Shown: positions 13,351 to 23,484 of the stretch, in pieces
Layout of the letters: the number at the start of each line of letters is the position of its first letter
Numbering within the stretch: position 1 is the first letter of the stretch
From: Telmatospirillum sp. J64-1
GTDB taxonomy: Bacteria; Pseudomonadota; Alphaproteobacteria; Rhodospirillales; Magnetospirillaceae
Assembly: GCF_006980715.1 (NCBI RefSeq)
Contig: NZ_SBHN01000003.1
Location: 124,001 to 188,000 of the forward strand
Length of the DNA stretch: 64,000 bases
Reading direction: 5' to 3'
Notes under the pieces: generated by a model
The model's database searches: none
Told to the model about the DNA's origin: nothing
The model's input: only the letters and a program-made list of their open reading frames with translations
Made by a program: the position numbers and the translations under genes

Positions 13351-13716
13351 ATGGAACTGAAATCGAAAATCAACGCCGTGGTGAGCGCGGCGCACGGCGC
13401 CAGCACCGCCGCCGGATGGTGGGCGAATACCGACATTCACGGCGACCGACACGTTGTCCCCGCCAAGCTGTGCCTGATCCACTCCGAAATCAGCGAGGCC
13501 ATGGAAGGCCACCGCAAGGGCCTGATGGACGACAAGCTTCCGCACCGGCCCATGATCGAGGTCGAGTTGGCCGACGCGCTGATCCGCATCGCCGATCTGG
13601 CCGGCGCCCTCGGCTTGGACCTCGGCGGCGCCGTCGAAGAGAAGATGGCTTTCAACGCCCAGCGCGCCGACCACAAGCCAGCGGCCCGCGCTGCTGCCGG
13701 CGGCAAATCATACTGA
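13351..13716 (+). CDS. MazG-like nucleotide pyrophosphohydrolase
   Basis: The 121-residue product carries the all-alpha NTP pyrophosphatase pattern: KLCLIHSEISEAMEGHRKG (ExxE on the first metal-binding helix), then VELADALIRIADLAGALG (ExxD), then EEKMAFNAQRADHK. These enzymes hydrolyse nucleoside triphosphates to monophosphates. In phages they may adjust nucleotide pools or lower alarmones. ATG at 13345 is possible but too close to GGAG, so I chose 13351. It follows linker copy 4. Confidence 0.8.
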   Translation: MELKSKINAVVSAAHGASTAAGWWANTDIHGDRHVVPAKLCLIHSEISEAMEGHRKGLMDDKLPHRPMIEVELADALIRIADLAGALGLDLGGAVEEKMAFNAQRADHKPAARAAAGGKSY

Positions 13717-13718
13717 TG

Positions 13719-13740
13719 TCCCCTTTGCAGACTGAGGAGC
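13719..13740 (+). repeat. Start-associated linker repeat, variant copy 5
   Basis: TCCCCTTTGCAGACTGAGGA and two more bases. It lies just after the MazG-like stop. GGAG (13736-13739) is again 7 nt before the next ATG at 13747. Confidence 0.8.
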
Positions 13741-13746
13741 GCTGAC

Positions 13747-14022
13747 ATGTTCGAGAAGATTTTCCCCTACGACGGCACACCATTCGGCGCCATGTGGGCG
13801 GCGGAGCGTTGGCTTGCCGAGAACGGGTACAGCGTGGGGCACAGCGAAAAGGGTTCCCCGCGCGGCATTCTCAAGGGTGACTATGACATCCAGAAGTGGC
13901 GCAACCTGCGCCCCCAGGACCGCGCCGCATTGGATGGCGAGATGATCGGCGGACGCGACCAGGATCAGATCATCCGCATCCACCGCAACGAGCCCTCCAG
14001 TTTCCAGGCCGAAGAAAGCTAG
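13747..14022 (+). CDS. Small phage protein, unknown function
   Basis: The 91-residue product is the last of the linker-joined genes. It contains MWAAERWLAENGYSVG, a conserved-looking amphipathic start, and LKGDYDIQKWRNLRPQDR, which resembles small phage proteins with a KWRNL pattern. Function unknown. Confidence 0.6.
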   Translation: MFEKIFPYDGTPFGAMWAAERWLAENGYSVGHSEKGSPRGILKGDYDIQKWRNLRPQDRAALDGEMIGGRDQDQIIRIHRNEPSSFQAEES

Positions 14023-14052
14023 CCTGCCGAGCCACCAAGCCCATAAGTGCCC

Positions 14053-14643
14053 ATGCTGATCGGATACGCCCGAGTCTCTACCGACGAACAAAACATCGAC
14101 CTTCAGACAGATGCCCTAGAGGCAGCAAAGGCCGAGCGCATCTATTCGGATGTGATGAGCGGCGCTACCATCTGTAGGCCCGGTCTCCAGGCGATGCTGG
14201 ATGGATTGCGGGACGGCGACGTGGTCATCGTCTGGAAATTGGATCGGCTGAGCCGGAGCCTGAGCGAGCTGGTCAAGATGGCCGAGGGTTTCGCAGATCG
14301 CGGCATCCAACTCCGCAGCCTAACAGAGGGCTTTGACACCGCCACGGCCTTGGGACGCATGGTGTTCGGGATCTGCGGCGTCCTCGCTGAATTCGAGCGA
14401 GCCCTCATCATCGAAAGAACCAAGGCGGGCCTGGACGCCGCACGAAAGCAAGGCCGCATCATTGGCCGACCGGCTGTCGTCACCAACGAAGTAAAGCAGC
14501 GTGCGCTTCTCCTTGTTTCCAGTGGCGCGGTAACCAGCGCAGGCGAATTACGCAAAGCCCTGGGCCTGAAGAAGGGAACATTCCACGCCGCCTTCCCTGG
14601 CGGCTTTGCGGAACTCGTGCGCCAGGCGGCGCGGCGGGCGTGA
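14053..14643 (+). CDS. Serine recombinase (resolvase/invertase family)
   Basis: The 196-residue product has YARVSTDEQ with the catalytic Ser9, VVIVWKLDRLSRSL (the conserved Arg pair), and GVLAEFERALIIERTKAG at the start of the long E helix. It ends in a Hin-like DNA-binding domain (about residues 140-190). Such enzymes invert or resolve DNA at paired sites. The ATG at 14053 is preferred over a GTG at 14047. It lies 18 bases before the integrase gene, an unusual pairing of a serine and a tyrosine recombinase. I found no invertible segment in the window. Confidence 0.88.
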   Translation: MLIGYARVSTDEQNIDLQTDALEAAKAERIYSDVMSGATICRPGLQAMLDGLRDGDVVIVWKLDRLSRSLSELVKMAEGFADRGIQLRSLTEGFDTATALGRMVFGICGVLAEFERALIIERTKAGLDAARKQGRIIGRPAVVTNEVKQRALLLVSSGAVTSAGELRKALGLKKGTFHAAFPGGFAELVRQAARRA

Positions 14644-14660
14644 CGAACTAGGAGAGAAGG

Positions 14661-15788
14661 TTGATCACGATCAAGCTCAGAGGCGTGAACAAGGTCCGAA
14701 AGCGCCAAGCCGATGGCACCATCAGGATTTACTATTACCACCGGGCGACAGGCATCAGGCTCCCGGACGACCCGGCCTGCGCAGAATTCATCACCCGCCT
14801 CACCGAATTGAACGCTCAGGCAGCCGAAAAACCAGCCGTAGGGGCCGCTCCCGGCACCGTGGCCGCTCTAATCGAGCATTACAAGCGCTCGCAAGATTTC
14901 AAAGGCCTCTCCCCAAAGACACGCACGGATTACTCCCGCTATCTCGACATCATCAAAGAAGAATGGGGCCGGAACCGCGTCTCCGGCATTGATCGTGAGG
15001 CGGTGCTTAATTTGCGCGATGCCTTCCAGGAGACCCCCCGCACTGCCAATTACGTTGTTTCCGTACTGCGCCTGCTGCTGACCTTTGCCGTGGATCGGCC
15101 CAAAGTTTACGGACTAGCCTATAACCCAGCCGCGCGGCCAAAAAAATTGAAGACTGGGGACGGGCATCGCCCCTGGGAAGAAGGAGAGATTGCCCTCTTC
15201 CGCGCCCATTGGAAGCTGGGCACTGTCGAGCGAACTGCGTTCGAGATCGGCCTGTCCACGGGGCAGCGCGGCGAAGATATCATTAGCATGGAGCGCAGCC
15301 ATATTGGTTCGGATGGCACGATTGCCATTGCCCAAGAAAAAACTGGCGCCAGAGTTTGGGTGCCAAAATCAGCGGATCTGAGCGCGGCTCTTGAGGCCTG
15401 GGATGTCGCCCAGGCCGAACGGATCGCCGCGCTTGAAAAGTTGGGCAAGGCTATTCCGCTGGCCATGAGCCGAATGCTGCTGACCACGGAAACCGGCCGA
15501 GGCTTCAAGGTCGACCACTTCCGGCATGTGATGATCAATGCCTACCAAGCCGTTGAAGGCCTGACGACGGGCCTGGAAGCCGGCGGCGTGACGACGCATG
15601 GGCTACGCTATACCTCGGCCACGATCCTGCACGAACTGGGCTGCGATTGGGACACCATTGCCGCCATCACAGGCCATGAAACAGTGCAGATGGTGAGAAA
15701 ATACACCGCCAAGAAACGCAAGGCCCGCATCGCCATTTCCCGGCTTGATGAAGCCCGCCGGAACAAGGTGGACGGGAACTCAAAATGA
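14661..15788 (+). CDS. int: Phage integrase (tyrosine recombinase)
   Basis: The 375-residue product starts with TTG at 14661 behind GGAGAG. The N-terminal part is a core-binding region with a DNA-binding arm (residues about 60-160). The catalytic domain shows Arg203 (STGQRGED), the HGLR box (His313-Arg316), GH at 338-339 and Tyr348 in MVRKYTA. The enzyme would insert the element at the adjacent tRNA-Lys gene and excise it, possibly with the AlpA-like protein as helper. It is full length, so the element could still be mobile. Confidence 0.93.
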   Translation: MITIKLRGVNKVRKRQADGTIRIYYYHRATGIRLPDDPACAEFITRLTELNAQAAEKPAVGAAPGTVAALIEHYKRSQDFKGLSPKTRTDYSRYLDIIKEEWGRNRVSGIDREAVLNLRDAFQETPRTANYVVSVLRLLLTFAVDRPKVYGLAYNPAARPKKLKTGDGHRPWEEGEIALFRAHWKLGTVERTAFEIGLSTGQRGEDIISMERSHIGSDGTIAIAQEKTGARVWVPKSADLSAALEAWDVAQAERIAALEKLGKAIPLAMSRMLLTTETGRGFKVDHFRHVMINAYQAVEGLTTGLEAGGVTTHGLRYTSATILHELGCDWDTIAAITGHETVQMVRKYTAKKRKARIAISRLDEARRNKVDGNSK

Positions 15789-15791
15789 ACA

Positions 15792-15827
15792 GGTTTGCAA
15801 ACCGCCAGGAGAAAAAGCTGCAAACCG
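15792..15827. promoter_or_regulatory. Possible integrase arm-type sites
   Basis: GGTTTGCAAACC is a perfect 12-bp palindrome (15792-15803), and TGCAAACCG occurs at 15796-15804 and again at 15819-15827. They lie between the integrase stop and the tRNA, where arm-type sites are often found. Function inferred from position. Confidence 0.35.
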
Positions 15828-15869
15828 CAGCGCAGGCAGGACCACCTCGCGCTTAATGGCAGACAACAA

Positions 15870-15900
15870 AAACCCCGGAAACACTAGGCTTCCGGGGTTT
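15870..15900. terminator. Bidirectional terminator between integrase and tRNA-Lys
   Basis: AAACCCCGGAA (15870-15880) pairs with TTCCGGGGTTT (15890-15900) over a 9-nt loop, with A-runs and T-runs on the two sides. It would stop transcripts from both the integrase and the tRNA. Confidence 0.75.
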
Positions 15901-15907
15901 TGTAACT

Positions 15908-15983
<76 letters not shown>

Positions 15984-16050
15984 AAAGCGATGAAGCTTTG
16001 TCTCTCCGGGCCGTTCCGCCGTCTGGCGTTGCGCCCCGTCGAGGGCTGGG

Positions 16051-16079
16051 TATGTACCAAGCCCAGGCAGGGCGGTCAA
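16051..16079 (-). promoter_or_regulatory. Promoter of tRNA-Lys
   Basis: On the minus strand, TTGACC (16074-16079) and TACATA (16051-16056) are separated by exactly 17 nt. They lie about 70 bases upstream of the tRNA. Confidence 0.65.
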
Positions 16080-16112
16080 GGGCAAAAAATGACGAAGGTC
16101 ATAATTTTATCA

Positions 16113-17276
16113 TCATCCTTCCTCGCTCGATCCACGGCGGCCGATCACCACGTCGCGGTGGATGTAGACGCTCATCATCAGGCCGAAACCGATCATCAGC
16201 GTCAGCATGGCCGTCCCGCCATAGGAGATCAGCGGCAGCGGCACGCCGACCACCGGAATGAGGCCCATGACCATGGCGATATTGATGAACACGTAGAGGA
16301 AGAAGGTCACGGTCACGCCCAAAGCCACCAGGCGGCCGAACTGGCTGCGCGAGCGCAAGGCGATGGCGTAGCCGTAAGCCAGGATCAGCACATAGATCCC
16401 CAGCAGGAACAAGCCGCCCACCATGCCGGTCTCTTCGGCCAGCATGGTGAAGATGAAGTCGGTCTGCTTCTCGGGCAGGAAGTTGAGATGGCTTTGCGTA
16501 CCCTGCAGGAAGCCCTTGCCGAACAGCCCGCCGGACCCCAGCGCGATCTTTGACTGGGTGATGTGATAGCCCGTGCCGAGGGGATCGGCCTCGGGGTTGA
16601 GGAAGATCAGCACGCGGTTCTTCTGGTACTGGCGCAGGAACTGCCAGGCGATGGGCACGCTGCCGATTGCCGCCGCCAGGACGAGGCCGAACTTCCACAT
16701 CCTGACCCCGGCCAGGAAGAAGATGGCGCCGCCACCGGCGATCAGCATCAGGGCCGTCCCCAAATCGGGCTGCTTGAGCACCAGTACGGCCGGCGCGAAG
16801 ACCATGACGAGAGGCGGCAGCAGGAAAAGCGGCCGTCCCACCTCCTGGATCGTGGCGCCGTGGAAATACCGCGCCAGAGCCAGGATCAGGGAGATCTTCA
16901 TCACCTCGGACGGCTGAAGCTGGACGATGCCCAGGTCGATCCAGCGCTGTGCCCCCATGCCCACCGAGCCCACCACTTCCACCGCCACCAGCAGCACCAT
17001 GGCGACGATGTAGAAACTGTAGGCGTAGCGCATCCATATTCGGATATCGACCAGCGCCACGGTCACCATCATGGCAAAACCGATGCCGAAGCGCACCATC
17101 TGGCGTTGGGCCCACGGGTCGATGCTGCCATTGGCGGCGGAATAGAGCATGATGAAGCCGACGCTGGCGCAGATCGTGATCAGACCGATCAGCATCCAGT
17201 TCATCTGCCAGAACTTCTCGCGCAGGGTCATGCGATGCGGATTGAAGCGCACGCGCTGGGGGCTGAAGTTGTTCAT
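16113..17276 (-). CDS. rodA: Rod-shape-determining protein RodA (SEDS glycosyltransferase)
   Basis: RodA polymerises lipid II into glycan strands together with PBP2 in the elongasome at the inner membrane. The 387-residue product has the SEDS pattern of about ten membrane spans, with LQPSEVMKISLIL, NPEADPLGTGYHITQSKIA and the C-terminal VGVPLPLISYGGTAML. ATG 17276 overlaps the mrdA stop (ATGA) and has GGAGGAAA. It is the last gene of mreBCD-mrdA-rodA. Confidence 0.95.
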   Translation of the reverse strand: MNNFSPQRVRFNPHRMTLREKFWQMNWMLIGLITICASVGFIMLYSAANGSIDPWAQRQMVRFGIGFAMMVTVALVDIRIWMRYAYSFYIVAMVLLVAVEVVGSVGMGAQRWIDLGIVQLQPSEVMKISLILALARYFHGATIQEVGRPLFLLPPLVMVFAPAVLVLKQPDLGTALMLIAGGGAIFFLAGVRMWKFGLVLAAAIGSVPIAWQFLRQYQKNRVLIFLNPEADPLGTGYHITQSKIALGSGGLFGKGFLQGTQSHLNFLPEKQTDFIFTMLAEETGMVGGLFLLGIYVLILAYGYAIALRSRSQFGRLVALGVTVTFFLYVFINIAMVMGLIPVVGVPLPLISYGGTAMLTLMIGFGLMMSVYIHRDVVIGRRGSSEEG

Positions 17277-19216
17277 GCGCTTTCCTCCGGCGCGCTGCCG
17301 CCGCAGCACTGGCCGTCATGGACATGGTCGTGCCGGAGCGAAGAGGCATCGGCCTGCTGCTCGGGGACAGCGGCGATGGGCTGGTTGCGCATCCGCTCGC
17401 GGCGCTGCAATTCCAGCATGATGTCCCGGGCGATCGGAGCCGCCACCGCCGAACCGCCGCCGCCATGCTCGACCACCACGGCGATGGCCCAGCGCGGCGC
17501 CGAGACAGGGGCGTAGCCCACGAACAAGGCGTGGTCGCGCTGGTTCCAGGGCAGGTCCTCGTTGCGCCTCACCCCGCCCTCGCGCTCGCGCATGGTGATC
17601 CGGCGCACCTGGGCCGTACCGGTCTTGCCGGCCATTTCCATGCCCTCGATGCCGATACGCGCGCGATAGGCCGTGCCGCCCGCTTCGTTGGTCACGGCAT
17701 TCATGCCGCGTTGCGCCTGCAGCAGGGCCTGACGCGATACCCCGATGGGCGGCGCCTCCTTGGCCGGGCGCGGCACCAATTGCCCATCCACCAGCATGTC
17801 GCGGGCGACATGAGGCACGACGGCATGGCCGCCATTGGCGATACGCGCCGTCATGACGCAAAGCTGCAAGGGCGTGGTCAGCACGAAGCCCTGGCCGATG
17901 GAATTGACCAGCGTCTCGCCCGGATACCAGGCCTGCCCCAGCGCCCCCCTCTTCCACGCGCGGGTGGGGATGACGCCGGGCCGCTCGGTCGGCAGGTCGA
18001 TGCCGGTATGCTCGCCCAGCCCGAAGCGCTTAGCCATTTCGGCGATGCGGTCGGGCCCCAGGCGCCGCCCCACTTCATAGAACCACACGTCGCAGGAATG
18101 CTTCAGCGCGTCCTTCATGTTCATGGCGCCATGGCCGCCATGCTTCCAGCAATGGAAGCGGGCATTGCCCAGCGACATATGGCCGGGGCAGTAGATCGTC
18201 TGTTCCGGGGTGATGACGCCCGCCTCCATGGCCGCCATGGTGACGATCATCTTATAGGTCGAGCCGGGGGCGTATTGTCCGGTGATGGATTTATTGGTCA
18301 GCGGCGCCTTGGGATTGGAGATCAGCGCCTTCCATTCCTGGGTGGTCAGGCCGCGATTGAAGGCGTTGGGGTCGAAGCTGGGCGTCGAGGCCATCACCAG
18401 GATGTCGCCGTTATGGATGTCCATCACCACGACCGAGGCGCTTTCCTCGCCCAGGCGCTGGGCGGCATAGGCCTGCAGGTCGAGGTCCAGGGTCAGCCGC
18501 AACTCGCTGCCCGGCTGCCCTTCGTCGCGGGCCAGTTCGCGGATGACGCGGCCGACGGCATTGACTTCGACCTGGCTGGTGCCGCCCTTGCCGCGCAGGG
18601 GCAGGTCGTAGATGCGCTCCACCCCGGCTTTGCCGATGCGGAAGCCCGGCAGTTCCAGCAGCGGGTCCCCCGTCAGGTCCTGCTCCGAGACGGCGGCGAC
18701 ATAGCCGAGGATATGCGCGCCCAGTTCGTGCAGGGGGTAGAAACGCGACAGGCCCACGTCGATCTGCACGCCCGGCAGGTCGGGGGCGTTGACCTCGATG
18801 CGGGCCACATCCTCCCAGCTCAGATTTTCGCGCACGGTGACGGGAACAAAACGCCGGCGGCGGCGTACATCACGGAAGATACGGGCCCGTTCGCTTTCGG
18901 AAATGGGCACGATCTTGGACAAGGCATCCAGCGTCGCGTCGAGATTGCTGGTCTGCTCAGCCACCACCAGCACCCGGTAGTTCTGGTGGTTGACGGCCAT
19001 GGCGACATCGTTGCGGTCGACGATGCGGCCGCGCGGCGGCGGCAGCAGGCGCAGCGAGATGCGGTTGTCCTCAGCCATCATATGATAGCGCTCGGCTTCG
19101 ACCACCTGCAGGTAATACATGCGGCCGACCAGGGTCGAGAGGAGCGCCAGCTTTCCGCCCGCCAGCATGGCGGCACGGCGGCTGAACAGCTTTGCGCGGT
19201 CGTTATCGCGGTTCAT
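17273..19216 (-). CDS. mrdA: Penicillin-binding protein 2 (elongation transpeptidase)
   Basis: PBP2 cross-links peptidoglycan during cell elongation. The 647-residue product has one N-terminal membrane span (about residues 18-35), a dimerisation domain, and a transpeptidase domain with SxxK (Ser319-Lys322 in PGSTYK), SCD (374-376) and KTGTAQ. The last 30 residues contain a His/Cys-rich tail (LRHDHVHDGQCC) that is not part of the usual fold. It overlaps rodA by four bases and follows mreD with 25 bases between. Confidence 0.95.
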   Translation of the reverse strand: MNRDNDRAKLFSRRAAMLAGGKLALLSTLVGRMYYLQVVEAERYHMMAEDNRISLRLLPPPRGRIVDRNDVAMAVNHQNYRVLVVAEQTSNLDATLDALSKIVPISESERARIFRDVRRRRRFVPVTVRENLSWEDVARIEVNAPDLPGVQIDVGLSRFYPLHELGAHILGYVAAVSEQDLTGDPLLELPGFRIGKAGVERIYDLPLRGKGGTSQVEVNAVGRVIRELARDEGQPGSELRLTLDLDLQAYAAQRLGEESASVVVMDIHNGDILVMASTPSFDPNAFNRGLTTQEWKALISNPKAPLTNKSITGQYAPGSTYKMIVTMAAMEAGVITPEQTIYCPGHMSLGNARFHCWKHGGHGAMNMKDALKHSCDVWFYEVGRRLGPDRIAEMAKRFGLGEHTGIDLPTERPGVIPTRAWKRGALGQAWYPGETLVNSIGQGFVLTTPLQLCVMTARIANGGHAVVPHVARDMLVDGQLVPRPAKEAPPIGVSRQALLQAQRGMNAVTNEAGGTAYRARIGIEGMEMAGKTGTAQVRRITMREREGGVRRNEDLPWNQRDHALFVGYAPVSAPRWAIAVVVEHGGGGSAVAAPIARDIMLELQRRERMRNQPIAAVPEQQADASSLRHDHVHDGQCCGGSAPEESA

Positions 19217-19241
19217 CGGCCTCTCGGGTCCACGGCATCCG

Positions 19242-19754
19242 TCAAGCGTCGCGCAAGAACGTCACGTGCAGGCGCGCCAGAATCCAACTCACCACCGGAT
19301 AGGTGGCCAAGGTCATCAAATACTGGAACAGCACCGCCCTCGGCTGCCCCCAGCCATGCAGCACGCCGACCAGGCCCCAGGTCAGCAGGCTCGCCACCGC
19401 CGCCACCAAGGCGAAGCCCCACCAGGCGACGATGAAGGTATTACCCAGGAAGAAGCGGCGCTGCGACGCCGCCACGCCATGCACCAGCAGCAGCACCAGG
19501 GCGGTAACGCCGATGGGCGTGCCGTCCACCACATCCTGGAGCAATCCTATCAGGAAAGCGCCATGAGCGGGCAGCAGATCGGGGCGGTAGATGGCCCAGT
19601 AGAAGACCGCCATCAGCACCAGGGCGGGCATCAGGCCCGACATCCCCGGCACCCGGCTGGGCACCAGCGTCATCAGAAGCAGGAACAGCGTCAGCCCCAC
19701 CGGCAACAGATGCCGGGCCCAGAGGTCCATGCGGTGGAGCAGGCCGGGCTTCAC
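19242..19754 (-). CDS. mreD: Rod-shape-determining protein MreD
   Basis: MreD is an inner-membrane part of the elongasome linking MreC to the synthetic enzymes. The 170-residue product has about five membrane spans and the typical GLLQDVVDGTPIGVTAL segment. It begins with GTG at 19754, sharing one base with the mreC TAG stop, so the two are coupled. Confidence 0.9.
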   Translation of the reverse strand: MKPGLLHRMDLWARHLLPVGLTLFLLLMTLVPSRVPGMSGLMPALVLMAVFYWAIYRPDLLPAHGAFLIGLLQDVVDGTPIGVTALVLLLVHGVAASQRRFFLGNTFIVAWWGFALVAAVASLLTWGLVGVLHGWGQPRAVLFQYLMTLATYPVVSWILARLHVTFLRDA

Positions 19755-20659
19755 TAGGAGGTACTCCCGCCGCGCCGGGTATCCTCGGCGCCGTTCGAGC
19801 CCGGCAGCACCGCGCCCAGGCCGTAATCGACGACGGTGACGAATTCAAGCTCGTGGCGATGAATGAAGGGCTGCACGCGCGCCACGCCGTCCGTCACCGA
19901 GGCGACCACGCCCACCGGGATGCCCGGCGGAAAGGCGCCGCCATGGCCCGAGGTGACGATTCTCTCGCCCGGCGCCACCGACGGCGGCCCGGCCAGCGGG
20001 TCGCCCGACAGATAGCTCAGGCGTGGACGGTCGCTGTTGTCGCCGGACAGGATAGCCTTGACCCGCGAGGATTCGATGACCACGGGAACGCGGGCATTGA
20101 GGTCGGTCAGCAGCAGGACGCGCGCCGAGGTCTGGCCGACACTGGCGATGCGGCCCACCAGCACCTCGCCCGACATCACCGCCTGCCCCTTGCGCACGCC
20201 GTTGCGCGCACCGGCATTGATCAGCATGGAGTGAACGAAGGTGCCGCCGGTATCGGCCACCACGCGGGCGGTGATATAGGCGGCTTCGGGGTCCGGCAGG
20301 TAGTTGAGCTTCTCAGCCAGGATGCGGTTTTCCGCATCCAGCCGCCGGGCCACGGTCTGCCAGTGCAGGAGCTTGGCGTTCTCTTCCCGCAGGCGCGCAT
20401 TCTCCGCCCGCAGATTCGCCAGTTCATGCACATTCTCGACGATATCGGCGATACCTGCCGCCGGCCGTGCCATGACGTCCAGAACCGGAGCCAGGGCATC
20501 GGCCACCGACATGCGCATACGTTCGACCAAGACCATATCCGCCTTACCCAACAGCATCAGCCCAAAAGCCGCGCCGACCAGGGCGAGAAAGGCGAAGCGC
20601 TGCACCAGAAGGCGCAAATGGGCCAGCCGCCCGACGGGAGAGCCGGAGTGCTGCTTCAA
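19754..20659 (-). CDS. mreC: Cell-shape protein MreC
   Basis: MreC is a bitopic periplasmic scaffold of the elongasome that activates PBP2. The 301-residue product has an N-terminal membrane span (FAFLALVGAAFGLMLL), then a coiled coil (ELANLRAENARLREENAKLL), then the beta-barrel region with ARVVADTGGTFVHSMLINAG and GRIASVGQTSARVLLLTD. Length and order fit the family. It follows mreB by about 90 bases. Confidence 0.93.
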   Translation of the reverse strand: MKQHSGSPVGRLAHLRLLVQRFAFLALVGAAFGLMLLGKADMVLVERMRMSVADALAPVLDVMARPAAGIADIVENVHELANLRAENARLREENAKLLHWQTVARRLDAENRILAEKLNYLPDPEAAYITARVVADTGGTFVHSMLINAGARNGVRKGQAVMSGEVLVGRIASVGQTSARVLLLTDLNARVPVVIESSRVKAILSGDNSDRPRLSYLSGDPLAGPPSVAPGERIVTSGHGGAFPPGIPVGVVASVTDGVARVQPFIHRHELEFVTVVDYGLGAVLPGSNGAEDTRRGGSTS

Positions 20660-20747
20660 GCCAGTCCTCCATCACGGGCGGCGCCACCTTGGCGCCGCCG
20701 CCATGATCCTTGCGACAGGATCAGTACTTAGGGTCCCGTGCGGGGGC

Positions 20748-21794
<1,047 letters not shown>

Positions 21795-21817
21795 TCACCT
21801 ACGTTCGTATGGTTGCA

Positions 21818-21847
21818 ACAATGCCGGAGCTTTTCCTCCGGCATTGT
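21818..21847. other. Perfect 12-bp hairpin between mreB and leuA
   Basis: ACAATGCCGGAG-CTTTTC-CTCCGGCATTGT. It lies 34 bases beyond the leuA stop and in the mreB upstream region. There is no T-run in the leuA direction, so it may stabilise the leuA 3' end or act with Rho rather than be a simple terminator. Confidence 0.6.
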
Positions 21848-21881
21848 CCACCAAGGTCAATGTTGCGTCGCAGCCGTTATA

Positions 21882-23438
21882 TCAGGCTGAGAGCGCCTGT
21901 GGAGCGGTTTTCTCGCGTTTCACCAACAACTTGTTCAGAGCCGTCACATAGGCACGGGCAGAAGCGACAAGAGTATCGGTATCGGCGCCCTGGCCATTGA
22001 CGGTTTTGCCGTCTTCTTCCAGTCGCACCGTCACCTCGGCTTGCGCATCGGTGCCCTGGGTCACGGCATGGACCTGATAGAGCTGCAGGCGGGCATTATG
22101 CGGCACGAGTTCTTTAATACAGTTAAACGTCGCATCGACGGGGCCGTCGCCGGTGGACTCGCATTGCTTCGTCTCGCCATCGACTTCCAGTTCCAGCGTC
22201 GCACGCGGCGGGCGATGCTTGGAGCCGCAGACCACTTCCAGCGAAACGAAACGGATGCGGTCGTTGCTGCGCAGCACCTCGTCATCGACCAAAGCCACGA
22301 TATCTTCGTCGAATACGTCTTTTTTGCGGTCAGCGAGATCCTTGAAGCGCACAAAAGCGTCTTCGATGGCGTTCTCGCCCAGTTCGTAGCCCAGTTCCTT
22401 CAGCTTCGACTTGAAGGCGGCACGGCCGGAATGCTTGCCCATGACCAGGGTCGAGCGGGTCAGGCCCACCGATTCGGGGGTCATGATCTCGTAGGTCTGG
22501 GCGTTCTTCAGCATGCCGTCCTGGTGGATCCCCGATTCATGGGCGAAGGCATTGGCGCCGACGATGGCCTTGTTGGGCTGCACCACGAAGCCGGTCACGG
22601 TGGACACCAAGCGCGAGGCCTTGGTGATGTGCTCGGTCTTGATGCCGGTGGTATAGGGGATGTGATCGGCGCGGGTGCGCAGCGCCATCACGATCTCTTC
22701 CATGGCGGCGTTGCCGGCGCGTTCGCCCAGGCCGTTGATGGTGCATTCCACCTGGCGGGCACCGGCCTGCACGGCGGCCAGCGAATTGGCCACGGCCAAG
22801 CCCAGGTCGTTGTGGCAATGGACCGAGATGATGGCCTGGTCGATATTGGGCACCCGGTTGAACAGCATGCGGATCAGCGCGGCATATTCGTCGGGAACGG
22901 CATAGCCCACGGTATCAGGGATGTTGATGGTGCGCGCACCGGCCTTGATGGCGGCCTCGACGCAGCGGCACAGGAAATCGTGTTCGGTCCGCGAGCCGTC
23001 TTCGGCCGACCATTCCACGTCATCGGTGAAATTGCGGGCATAGGAGACGCTCTCGACGACCTTCGCCAGCACCTTCTCCGGTTCCATCTGCAGCTTGTAC
23101 TTCATGTGCAGCGGCGAGGTGGAGATGAAGGTGTGGATGCGGCCCCGCGCGGCCGGCTTGATGGCCTCGGCACAGCGCTCGATATCGGCCTTGGTGGCGC
23201 GGGCCAGACCGGCGATGGTGGCGTTGGTGACGGTCTTGGCGATCTCGTTGACGGCCTCGAAATCGCCGTTCGAGGCGATGGGGAAGCCGGCTTCGATCAC
23301 GTCGACGCCCATATCCTCCAGCACCTTGGCGATCTTGAGCTTCTCCTCCAAGTTCATGGAGGCGCCCGGCGATTGCTCGCCATCGCGCAGGGTGGTGTCG
23401 AAGATGATGACGCGGTTTTTATCCATGCTGTCAGTCAT
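21882..23438 (-). CDS. leuA: 2-isopropylmalate synthase
   Basis: LeuA condenses acetyl-CoA with 2-oxoisovalerate, the first committed step of leucine synthesis. The 518-residue product has the DmpG/HMGL-like TIM barrel (FDTTLRDGEQSPG with the metal Asp, HCHNDLGLAVANSL with the metal His pair) and the C-terminal leucine-sensing domain (from about residue 390). ilvC, ilvN and ilvB lie just upstream on the same strand, forming a branched-chain cluster. A leader with competing hairpins precedes the gene. Confidence 0.95.
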   Translation of the reverse strand: MTDSMDKNRVIIFDTTLRDGEQSPGASMNLEEKLKIAKVLEDMGVDVIEAGFPIASNGDFEAVNEIAKTVTNATIAGLARATKADIERCAEAIKPAARGRIHTFISTSPLHMKYKLQMEPEKVLAKVVESVSYARNFTDDVEWSAEDGSRTEHDFLCRCVEAAIKAGARTINIPDTVGYAVPDEYAALIRMLFNRVPNIDQAIISVHCHNDLGLAVANSLAAVQAGARQVECTINGLGERAGNAAMEEIVMALRTRADHIPYTTGIKTEHITKASRLVSTVTGFVVQPNKAIVGANAFAHESGIHQDGMLKNAQTYEIMTPESVGLTRSTLVMGKHSGRAAFKSKLKELGYELGENAIEDAFVRFKDLADRKKDVFDEDIVALVDDEVLRSNDRIRFVSLEVVCGSKHRPPRATLELEVDGETKQCESTGDGPVDATFNCIKELVPHNARLQLYQVHAVTQGTDAQAEVTVRLEEDGKTVNGQGADTDTLVASARAYVTALNKLLVKREKTAPQALSA

Positions 23439-23484
23439 GTGACGGGTCCCTTAGAAAACGTTCCGACTCAAGGCTTGAACTTCC

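Noticed and set aside
17318-19435. A 705-codon plus-strand frame over mrdA
   Set aside because: Antisense shadow of PBP2; no family features.
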